64,000 nt of DNA from contig JAFFSR010000243.1 of NCBI GenBank assembly GCA_017163975.1, positions 434,001-498,000 on the forward strand. The letters are read 5' to 3'. The notes below the pieces were generated by a model that worked only from the letters and a program-made list of their open reading frames with translations, was not told the origin of the DNA and did no database searches. Position 1 is the stretch's first letter, and every line of letters begins with the position of its first letter. Source of the stretch: Anastatus disparis. Its lineage: Eukaryota > Arthropoda > Insecta > Hymenoptera > Eupelmidae. This document shows, in pieces, positions 11,361-19,691 of the stretch. The translations under genes were made by a program, and so were the position numbers.

Positions 11361-11432
11361 TTTTATTTAGTCCTGGTGAAAGCCAGGACCTAACATTTTG
11401 GTTTCGGTACCGGGAGGAAAAAAGATACGTTT
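11361..11432 (+). mobile_element. LTR-retrotransposon leader with primer-binding-site-like sequence
   Basis: An LTR-like end (…CCAGGACCTAACA) is followed two bases later by TGGTTTCGGTACCGGGAGG. Its reverse complement looks like the 3' end of a tRNA (…CTCCCGG…ACCA). A TGG start just after a CA-ending LTR is what LTR elements, particularly BEL/Pao, show. The LTR 5' end and any gag/pol are not visible, so this is a fragment. An ORF running through it is not meaningful. Confidence 0.4.
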
Positions 11433-11627
11433 ATGACGTAACAGTACTACATGAAATAGTTAAGAGTTCTTTATGTTTTTAACCTATATTTTGACAATAT
11501 TCTGAAGATTTGTAATTATCATTAGTAATAATCGATATACCATATTTTTTTATAATAGTAAAGATTTTTATTAATTACGTAAGTCTTTATCGCTTATTTT
11601 TTTATAACAATAAAATATAGCTTTATG

Positions 11628-11692
11628 AGTAGGTAAGCTGTAAGAATTCTGGAACAGGGAGCTACTAGCACACAAAGTGTGCCAGTATAACA
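11628..11692. repeat. Dispersed repeat B, copy 1
   Basis: GTAGGTAAGCTGTAAGAATT, CTGGAACAGGG and ACACAAAGTGTGCCAG recur reverse-complemented at 18897-18972. The copy at 18885-18963 forms a hairpin. Confidence 0.7.
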
Positions 11693-11865
11693 CGCCTACA
11701 GCTTTTATAAGAGTTCTTATTTACCGACCATCGATGTAATTGTCGGTAAAGTAGATGGTCAATCTTCTGACCCAACTGTCGATAGGATAGATCATTGATA
11801 TAACATGCATATTTTTTTTATTAGGTAAGTATTTTTAAAATTACGTACTAGTTGAGATGCAGTTT

Positions 11866-12123
11866 CTAAAATTTTTTATATTTAATGTTAAAGCTTGATG
11901 ATTGCACTTTATTAGAAACTTTTTCAAAATGTTCTTTCCATTGTGTTTTATCCTTTTTAATCTCTGGAGAAAGAAGTTTTCCATGTTCTGAAGAGTTGCA
12001 CGCCTTGTTCATTCGGCTTTGACTCTGTCTTATGTTGAAATGAAACTGAATCACGATGCGTCTCCTATTTATAGTCAACTTTACTCTCACTCCATAAGCA
12101 AATTTTCCAATGTTAGGTGGCAT
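11866..12123 (-). CDS. Unrecognised open frame, possible exon downstream of the 12.2 kb exon
   Basis: An 85-codon minus-strand frame with balanced residues (for example LLSPEIKKDKTQWKEHFEKV), more protein-like than most frames here. It lies just 3' of the exon at 12208-12478 on the same strand, so it could be a later exon of the same gene remnant. I see no clear acceptor and recognise no domain. It may equally be chance. Confidence 0.25.
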   Translation of the reverse strand: MPPNIGKFAYGVRVKLTINRRRIVIQFHFNIRQSQSRMNKACNSSEHGKLLSPEIKKDKTQWKEHFEKVSNKVQSSSFNIKYKKF

Positions 12124-12207
12124 TCGGTAAGATATTTTTTCATAAGTCTAACATTATAAAGAGCTCAACTAGCCTTATAGGCTCTATTATGATGTGGACA
12201 AACTCAC

Positions 12208-12478
12208 CATTTTTATTTTATCCAATGGTGGAAAACCCATTTCTGCAATGTCACAAACATTAAATTTAAAGCATTCTAACCATGCTTCCTTAATAGAGCC
12301 CATTACAAAAACTTTAGTAGCATCATGTAATGCTTCTCTAAGTATTTCACCGATCTCAGTATATGGAATATCTCCTGAATTCCAAGACAATCTGTAATAG
12401 TACTGCTCCAACCAAATATTTTCTCTCTTATACTTATCCGATAGTCGACGCCAGGGATAAGATTTCTCAAATAAATCT
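12208..12478 (-). pseudogene. Exon resembling arthropod repeat-associated exonuclease-like proteins
   Basis: The minus-strand frame begins near EKSYPWRRLSDKYKRENIW and continues LSWNSGDIPYTEIGEIL, then ATKVFVMGSIKEAWLECF and DIAEMGFPPLDKIKM. The frame ends at a canonical splice donor, ATG followed by GTGAGT (12207-12202). The layout 'W..LS...R..N.WL...Y..L.W..G.IPY ... V(K/M)G..K..WL ... CP' matches a family I remember from many arthropod genomes, usually of unknown function and repeat-associated; this is recollection, not a search. The 5' side is cut by a MITE end at 12490-12533, so only one exon is left. No acceptor was identified and a fragment of a dead copy is most likely. Confidence 0.5.
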
Positions 12479-12489
12479 CAAAATCTTTT

Positions 12490-12533
12490 GGTTTTTCTTT
12501 GATTAGAAAAGGACAGATATATTCGACTTACTC
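12490..12533. mobile_element. Terminal stub of the GAGGAGGTC-related MITE
   Basis: GATTAGAAAAGGACAGATAT plus an end motif close to the termini of 2070-2449, followed by TTAA (12534-12537). It is only one truncated arm, abutting the exon at 12208-12478. Confidence 0.6.
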
Positions 12534-12606
12534 TTAAGACTATATTTATCCAGCATTCAAATGACTAATTGAAATGAATTTGAATATAAATTTTAACTGA
12601 TTTTAA

Positions 12607-13147
12607 GAGGCGGTCGGGTATATTTCGCCGCTACATATAGGGTGGCGCTGCGGTCAGGTGAGAGAAATCTATTAAATATTTTTTATACAGCTATTTAAAA
12701 TTTTCTAAAACGACAATATACTTTGAATGATGTCATTTCCTCTAGCCATATATATGTAGAATAATTAATAATACTTATCTTGTTTGAAAAGTCTAAAATA
12801 TTGTTATAAAGCGAAAAATGCGATGCAACGTAGGACCGATGTAAACATGCGTGCACCTTCCGTTAGTGCGACAGAGAGAGCAATACTAAAGAATGATGTA
12901 TACTAATGTTTACGTCGGCTCTATCTCGCACCGCATTTTTCGCTTGATAACAATATTTTAGACTTTTCAAACAAGATTAATATTAATTATTATTCTATAT
13001 ATATATGGCTAGAGGAAATGACAACATTAAAAGTATATTGTCGTCTCGGAAAATTGTAAATAGCTGTATAAAAAATATTTAATAGATTTCTCTTACCTGA
13101 TCGCCGCGCCACCCTATATGTAGCGGCGAAATAGACCCGACCGCCTC
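12607..13147. mobile_element. 541-bp foldback MITE, TTAA-flanked, unfilled copy
   Basis: Termini GAGGCGGTCGGG and CCCGACCGCCTC, bordered by TTAA at 12603-12606 and 13148-13151. The arms pair over most of the length (TTCGCCGCTACATATAGGG; TCTAAAATATTGTTAT; GCGAAAAATGCG). This copy represents the state before the insertion seen in its relative at 25578-27401. A 70-codon minus-strand frame across the right arm is rejected. Confidence 0.85.
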
Positions 13148-13549
13148 TTAATTGAATTTTGCAGTAGTAAAACTTATCCATACCAGTATTAAACACATGC
13201 ATATCATTATTTTATTCTGTTGATACAAGTATTTAACAGATCCATATCAACATTTGATATCAGTATTTAAACTCATTTACATCAGTATTTATACTCTTTC
13301 GAATAAGTATGATATCCTATATGTATGTGATAATTCTAGGTATGAAAGGATAATTGAAAGTATGTACATAGTAACCAAGAGAATGAGAAAGTGATAAGAG
13401 CATCAACCAACGCTCTTTGCCGTTAAGGAACTACCACAAGTTTTTCCTCTCCTCTGAAGATATTCTCCTTTTAATTTTTTCTTCATTATTCTTATTATTT
13501 TAACAATTTATTATAAACACAAAATGAATAATACATTATTTTTTATACA

Positions 13550-13705
13550 TTAAATTTTTCGATTTATGCGATTTTTTAAATCTTTTTTTAGAGTTAGAAT
13601 TGAGCGGGGTAAATTTTCACAGCTGCTTTTGGCAGAAATTCTCTGTTCCAGACTGTCTATTATTCTTAATCTTTTTATATTCAGCTCCGCTGAAATTTCT
13701 CTAGC
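13550..13705 (-). pseudogene. 3' exon of a minus-strand multi-exon gene remnant
   Basis: A 51-residue open frame to a TAA at 13550-13552, reading AREISAELNIKRLRIIDSL, then EQRISAKSS and RSILTLKKDLKNRIN: basic, helical, coiled-coil-like. An AATAAA on the minus strand at 13512-13507 is well placed as a poly(A) signal. Immediately upstream the frame would continue (RISLSDGQ) but for a TAG. Alternatively GTCAGTAG is a splice acceptor. The peptide is similar to the exon at 15403-15479 (HQLAMEKAADINKRLAI), suggesting duplicated modules. The protein family is unknown to me. Confidence 0.4.
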
Positions 13706-13795
13706 CTACTGACCATCACTCAAACTGATTCTCTTTGGCTTTGAAGATTTGCATCCAGTAGCAGAAGATAAAAAAAGGAATGATGTTAATTGATG

Positions 13796-15402
13796 CACGG
13801 AGAAAAAATTCATGCCAATAGAGCATTTAGTTTACGTATTCAAAGTTAGTAAGTAATATCCTATGTTTCATAACAACGCCATACACTCTTACAAGGTTTA
13901 TGCTATTAATAAACGGTTTGTTTACATGCTTTGGTAACTCCCCACTCTTATATCCTGCGATAGCTGGCGATGTATCCTCTCATGGGACGTGACGGTAGTA
14001 AACGTGGCTTGTCCACTATTCTTTCTTTACTGCTAACTATGACATTCTTCCATCACTCAAGTCGCCTTCTCTTTTGGGTGGCGACGCGAGCAAACACGAT
14101 TGGTCTATATCCAAAATCATGTCGTAAATTTTTTTAACGTATGTTCGTTGCGCGAATGTTTTTTTTCTTTTATTTTCTTTTCTTATGAAGGAAGGGACGT
14201 TATAAATATAATTTGTTAAACTTTATAGCGTGCGCGAGTTTAACTCTCGGTTAGAACCACTTTTTTTAAACTTTTTTTTTATTATTTTAATATTTTTTAT
14301 TGCTTTTAATTTTTTTAATATTTTTTTTTATTTAAATTTTTTATATTTTCTATTTTTTTATCAATTTTAAAATCTATTTTTTTCATAAGTTACTTAAAGT
14401 ATGCTCGTTTTTTTAATTAATATTTTAAAATAAATTATTTCGTATACGAAATAATTAAAAATATTAATAAATGAATAATAGTGATGTTTACAATACTATA
14501 GATCAATTTTGTCTTTATAAACATATATCAATATATAATATAAATTATAACATAATTTAATATCTCAGTTTTATTTATTCATTGGAATTTATTGTAAATT
14601 TTATAAACTAAATTATAAATAAATTAAAATATACTATTATAGAATAAATATCACTGTTATTTATTTATCAATATTTGTAATTACTACCTATAAAAAATAA
14701 TTTATTTTTGAAAAATTTTCATTGAAAAAAACGAGCATACTTGTGAAAAATTATATTTTAAAATTATGAAAAAAATACAAAATCTAAAAAAAATAAATAT
14801 AAAAAGGAATAATAAATATTAAAACAATAAAAAATAAAAATAAAAAAAAGTGACATTAGCCGAGAGTTGAACTCGCGTACTCAAAAGGAAAAGTGCAAAT
14901 GTTAAGCACTAGACCAACGCTACTTTTAAACAATTCTGGCGTAAAATCGTACATGCTCATCTGCCCCCAGCTGTTCAAAATAATTGAATTTTAAGTTAAA
15001 AATTAATTAATAATAGTTACAAAGTTTAACAGATTATATTTATAATGTCTCGTCCTTCATAAAAAAAGAAAAGAAAAAAAAGATTCACGTAACGAAAATA
15101 CGTTAAAAAAATTTGCGACATGATTTTGTATATAGACCAGCCGTGTTTGCTCGCGTTGCCACCCAAAAGAGAAGGCAACTCGAGCAAACAAAGAATGTGA
15201 GAGTGGGGAGTCATCGAAGTATACCACGCGAGTCATCAGTGAATGCCGTTCATGCTTTATTTACTCCTCATACCATCTTTTTTAGCATTAGGTAATCCAA
15301 TACTGATAGAGCTTCTCATGCCTGTCATATTTGTATCAATATTTTATATACTTGCATAGATGGCAGTTTGCATGCTCTATTAACATGAATTTTCTCTCCG
15401 TG
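13796..15402. mobile_element. 1.6-kb foldback element inserted in the exon block
   Basis: Inverted termini CACGGAGAAAAAATTCATG and CATGAATTTTCTCTCCGTG. Long stretches of both arms pair, including the block GGTGGCGACGCGAGCAAACA / TGTTTGCTCGCGTTGCCACC. TG borders both ends, a possible 2-bp target duplication. There is no transposase. The right arm carries a tRNA-like block (14850-14926); the left arm keeps only its last third (14228-14262), so the arms differ by an internal deletion of about 130 bases. The element separates exon 15403-15479 from 13550-13705. Confidence 0.75.
14850..14926 (-). ncRNA. tRNA-like sequence (SINE-head-like) inside the foldback
   Basis: On the minus strand, TTGGTCTAGTGCTTAACA fits a pol III A box and GAGTTCAACTCTCGG fits a B box, at tRNA-like spacing. 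The cloverleaf is poor (anticodon arm not clear), so it is a tRNA-derived pseudogene or SINE head, not a working tRNA. A T-rich stretch follows. The mirror copy of its 3' third is at 14228-14262 on the plus strand. Confidence 0.5.
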
Positions 15403-15479
15403 TGTTTAATAGCCAATCTTTTATTTATGTCTGCAGCCTTCTCCATGGCTAGCTGATGTCTTTGTAGACGAGATGAATA
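15403..15479 (-). pseudogene. Exon 3 of the gene remnant, interrupted by the foldback
   Basis: The acceptor TTTCGCTTTCAG precedes an open frame YSSRLQRHQLAMEKAADINK then RLAIK. At 15402 the sequence enters the terminus of the 1.6-kb foldback. The upstream intron is 15480-15741 (262 bases), GTAAGT...CAG. Read together with 13550-13705 this is a disrupted coding segment; the family is not recognised. Confidence 0.45.
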
Positions 15480-15741
15480 CTGAAAGCGAAATAAAGATTT
15501 AAATGATTTAAATGAAAAAATTCTATTTTTTTTTCACTAAAAGATTGATTGAAATTTATTGATTTTATTAATTTATAATTCTTTATTATAAAAATTATTT
15601 AAATAAAAATTTATCTATTGTACTATAATAATATTAAAATTATTTTAAATGATCAGAAAAAATAATGAATAAATTCAATAATTTATGAGAACGAAAATTT
15701 TATATTTTTCAGTAAAAATTCATATGATTATTCATACTTAC

Positions 15742-15828
15742 GAAAACATTTAGAGAAATATCACAAGGTGGCGTTCGTATGGATGATAGCACCGATGATG
15801 TTGAAATTGCTCTGTTTTTCGTATGATC
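15742..15828 (-). pseudogene. Exon 2 (tandem duplicate) of the gene remnant
   Basis: 87 bases, 29 codons without a stop, bounded by acceptor TTTTCTAG and donor GTAAGTATG. The core peptide AISTSSVLSSIRTPP parallels exon 1's AISTSSMPSSIQTPP. Length is a multiple of three, so inclusion or skipping keeps the frame. The intron separating it from exon 1 is only 75 bases (15829-15903), a typical insect size. Ser/Thr/Pro-rich, no domain recognised. Confidence 0.5.
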
Positions 15829-15903
15829 CTAGAAAATTTTTGAAACTTTTAGAATAAATTTAATGATTTATGAGATTGAAAATTTTGAATTATTTATACT
15901 TAC

Positions 15904-15996
15904 AAGAACTTTGTGAGGTGAAAAAATTTCTGAAGGTGGCGTTTGTATGGAAGATGGCATTGATGATGTTGAAATTGCTTCAACTTCTAAGGCAGC
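15904..15996 (-). pseudogene. Exon 1 (tandem duplicate) of the gene remnant
   Basis: 93 bases, 31 codons without a stop, bounded by acceptor TTTTTTAG and donor GTAAGTATAA. It encodes AALEVEAISTSSMPSSIQTP, then PSEIFSPHKVL. The start of the gene is not found: upstream lies a foldback (16115-16469) and a retroelement. The conserved splice signals plus matching open frames in both copies argue that these are real exons rather than chance. Whether the locus is live is unknown, since downstream exons are broken. Confidence 0.5.
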
Positions 15997-16114
15997 CTAA
16001 AAAATTTTTTAAGTTATTAGAATAGAAAATTTTTTCAACTAAAATCATTTAAATAAGAATATTTAAATTATTTTGAATTATTAGATAAATAATAAGTAAA
16101 TTTAATAATTTTAT

Positions 16115-16469
16115 AAAGGTGATGTAAAATGGACACTACAGCTGTATTCATAAAAATTTGACTATCTTTCAATTTTATTGCTAAATTTCAGTAAAAAATG
16201 CATTAGTTTGTAGTATGAAGATTATTCAGTTAAATTTTAGAATAAATTCATTGATTATTGAGAATTCTGGACTCCAAAATTATTTATTAAAATTTTTCGA
16301 TTCTGCACAGAAATCCAAATATCTTAAAAATTAATTAATTTATTTGAAATTTTAACTGAATAATCTTCATACTACAAGCTAATGCATTCCTTTCTTAAAA
16401 TTTAGCAATAAAATGAAAAAAAAGTAAATATTTATAAGTACAGGTGTTGTGTCCGTTTTACATTTCCTT
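16115..16469. mobile_element. 355-bp foldback MITE
   Basis: Starts AAGGTGATGTAAAATGGACAC and ends GTGTCCGTTTTACATTTCCTT. Internal blocks TAGTATGAAGATTATTCAGT pair with their reverse complement. Noncoding; it lies in the putative upstream intron of the exon block. Confidence 0.75.
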
Positions 16470-16611
16470 AAAATTAAAATTTTATATTTTACAGAAGTAC
16501 AAAAAGTTTTTTAAATATGTTAACGTTAATTGATAAATTTTCCTGATTGAAATTATTAAAATTATTTAAATAAAACTTCTACTTTATATTTTATAGTAAA
16601 AATTTATAAAT

Positions 16612-17820
16612 ATGCTAACGTTGACTTATAAATTTTTTCTAGTTCAAATTATTAAAATTATTCGAATAAAACTTTTACTTTTTTACTTTAAGCCAATTAA
16701 TATTAATAATGTAATCCTTGCGATTTCGCATTTTTCATCACAGGCTTGTGGCGAGGATGGCATCCCGCAGAGTGTGACACTTAAAGCACTTCCGGTTATT
16801 GGAGAGCATCTTGTGACTCTGTTCGATTCCTCTTTTGCACGGGGGGTCTTCCCTTGCCTTTGGAAGCGCGCACGTATTGTGCTTTTAAAGAAGTGCCCTG
16901 CACCTAAAATGCCTAAAGATTTTAGGCCCATAGCAATATTATGTTTTCTTTCAAAGGTTCTTGAGAAGATTGCCCATGACCAACTGCGGGAGTATATTAT
17001 GACACACAAAATACTTGACTCTTTGCAGACTGGCTTCAGGAAGCATCATTCTACGCAGACTGCCATATTTAAACTTACAGACGACATAAGATCAGGTCTT
17101 GACAAGAAACTTGTCACGATACTACTCCTATTTGACTTTAGTAAGGCATTTGACACGATCTCCCCTTCCAAATTGCTTGCGAGGCTTAGATTGATGGGGT
17201 TTTCTAGGGCTGCGCTCGAATGGATCAACTCCTATTTATCAGATAGGAAACAAATGGTTTCTACACATTTAAAAGAGGATTTAGATTGGCTAACAACCAA
17301 TCTAGGAGTTCCACAGGGTTCAGTGCTGGGGCCTCTGTTGTTCTGCCTTCACATTAATAACATATGTGACACGCTCGACCCCTGTTGTGTCAAGCACATA
17401 TTATATGCTGATGACCTCCAAATCTATACTCAGGTCCCTTATGAACATCTGAATGAAGGTATTCGTATTATGCAGAGGGGGGCCAGGGCGGTGTCGGGAT
17501 GGGCTGTCGATGCTTCTCTCACATTAAATGCAAGCAAAACTAAGGCGATCGTTTTTGGCAGTAGTCGTTTTATTAATGACTTTTATGCTGGTGAGCCAGG
17601 AATGATTGAGCTTGAGGGAGGTGTCGGCATATCTTCCTCTGATACCGTTATGAGCCTTGGTGTTGTGCTTGACGCTAAGTTGTCTTGGGAGCCGCATATT
17701 AATATGGTGACTAAAAAATTTAATAGGATAATTTATAGTTTACGGTTCTTTCGTCGGTACACCACTGAGGCCCTGCGTAAACAACTCGCAGCCGCCTTGC
17801 TATTTCCACACCTCTTATAA
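16612..17820 (+). pseudogene. Non-LTR retrotransposon reverse transcriptase, internal fragment (Jockey/CR1-like)
   Basis: An open frame of 402 codons. Similarity starts around residue 27 (SHFSSQACGEDGIPQS) and covers the RT domain: FRPIAILCFLSKVLEKI, FDFSKAFDT, GVPQGSVLGPLLF and the catalytic YADDLQIY. It ends in the thumb at AALLFPH, where similarity stops near 17814. Such proteins copy their own RNA by target-primed reverse transcription in the nucleus. There is no endonuclease domain in front and the post-RT region is missing, so the fragment is truncated at both ends; the missing 3' end is unusual for this class. The frame itself is intact, suggesting fairly recent origin. The first 26 codons are AT-rich flank. 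Same broad family as the copy at 19692-22561. Confidence 0.85.
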
Positions 17821-18884
17821 CTTGCATTTGAAACACATGCATGCACTTATACGAATACTACACTTATATACATATTTAGTTTACATAAATTTCACTAACA
17901 CTAAATAATTATACACTTATATTTCACTTGTTAAAATATTTTTTAAAAAAATTTCATTAATACACTACATATTTTTATATACAAATACTTCATTCTTATA
18001 TAATGTACACTAACACTGAATAAGTATACATTCAAATTTCATTTTTTATTGAATATTTAATTTACACAAATTCCACTTGGAATATTTTTTTATAAAAATA
18101 ATGTACACTATTTTTTATATAAGGATAATCTATTATTCTCACACTTTTAACTGATAAATAATTAGTATACATCATACACAAAAACTCATTTTACTACAAA
18201 GAGAATCATCAATCTTTCACGTAGAACAATGCCCTTATTCATGGGTGATTTATTTTCCGCTTTATGCCTTAGAGAACACAAACATAGGTAATAAAATTTT
18301 ATATTTTTCTCGAACCTTTTCGTTTTTTTAAAACTTTTTTCTTGCTTGAAATACGAAAACTTTTCAATTTATTTCACTAACATATGTGCAGAATATTCCT
18401 ATAGAATGAGAAAAAACACGATACGTCAAAACAGCTGTATGTGCGTTTGTTTATATTTTCTTCGAAACCGGCATATGCGTGATGATGCTGTTCTACTTTA
18501 TCGGTAAGCAGACAATTGCTGCTTGACTAATCTCGGTTACTTTTGGAAACGGTCGCGCTGCGCTATATACACTTTACCGAGGTAACTGATCAGCAGATAT
18601 CTAACATTTAAAAGAGAGTCGCTCACCTTAATTGGTGCAGCAGTTGTACTAAAGCTATGGAACATAGTAACAATACAAAAAATTTTTTCTTCCATACAAG
18701 AGACATTTCAATGTCATAAAAATAGTCGATTATTGCATTTTCATGGTTAACTAAGTTGATGACTGGTAAATAGAAGCAATGAATACTTTATACAAGTAAT
18801 CAACGATCTACTTTATCGATAAATAGACGCGACTTGCGTGCCATACATAGCACGCAGCGAAATCTATCAATACACATCTAAAAT
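17821..18884. other. AT-rich segment with degenerate ACACTTATA repeats
   Basis: 17830-18180 repeats the words CACTTATA, TTCACTAACACT and ATACACTT at irregular spacing, a decayed short tandem repeat. The words TCTACTTTATCG(A/G)TAA near 18492 and 18808 recur. No coding sequence. Confidence 0.4.
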
Positions 18885-18972
18885 AGCTGTAAGGATTTTG
18901 AAACAGAGCGTGACTGGCACACTTTGTGTACTATTAGCGCCCTGTTCCAGAATCCTTACAGCTTACCTACTT
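18885..18972. repeat. Dispersed repeat B, copy 2, with perfect-ended hairpin
   Basis: AGCTGTAAGGATT at 18885 pairs with AATCCTTACAGCT ending at 18963, enclosing ACTGGCACACTTTGTGTAC. Reverse-complement relative at 11628-11692. Confidence 0.7.
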
Positions 18973-19492
18973 TTCTGAGTTTTGAAAATAAATTAATTTG
19001 CATAACTTTGTCTAAATGAGTTGCAAACGTATTTAGGAAGCCTTCTTTTATCTCAGAACTCGCACTCATCTACTTCATGAGATACAAATTTGTATTGCGT
19101 GAACATATATATTTTTTATAAAGTTTTTTGTTATTAAATCATTAGAAAATTTTAATAAATCAATGGTTTTTATATTTATTATCATTATATGCTTATTATT
19201 TAAACAATTCCTGTATCCTTCTAAGTAGCTACTCAGTAGGTTACAAATTTATTTAGGGGGCCTTCTCTTCACCCAAAACTACCATTATTCTACTTTATGA
19301 ATTGATAATTTATTGTGCGTATACATATTTATTTAATATAAAATATATTTTTAAGCAAAGCGTTACGGAAAATTGTTTATTCTTTGAGAAACAAGACTGA
19401 TACTAAACCAAAAGGAGTATTAACTTCTGTCAGCCATTCCCCACGACTGCCACACCTGGTTTTTTTACTTACTTCTGAGAACGATAAGAGAG
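18973..19492. other. AT-rich segment, no gene seen
   Basis: No supported feature. The phrases CAGTAGGTTACAAATTTATTTAG and GAGTTGCAAACGTATTTAGG hint at a weak ~220-base duplication. Confidence 0.35.
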
Positions 19493-19513
19493 AGATAGAT
19501 AGATAGATAGATA
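19493..19513 (-). repeat. (GATA)n, 3' tail of the non-LTR element
   Basis: AGATAGATAGATAGATAGAT marks the 3' end (minus strand) of the retrotransposon that follows. Short microsatellite tails are common at 3' ends of Jockey/CR1/I-type elements. Confidence 0.7.
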
Positions 19514-19691
19514 ACCAAATTTATTATATGTACATTATGTTGTACAATTAATTACAGTAATACATTAGAATTAATAAAATTAATATAAAGCACAATAATA
19601 ATAATAAACAGTAAAAAAGAAAACAGAAATCAAGCAGATATAACAATAAAATAAACTTTACAGCAATAAAATCAATACAATATAAAACAGT

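Noticed and set aside
12990..13202. 70-codon minus-strand frame
   Set aside because: Covers the right arm of the 541-bp MITE.
14850..14926. Functional tRNA gene
   Set aside because: A and B boxes are present, but acceptor and anticodon stems do not form well and the block sits within a decayed foldback.
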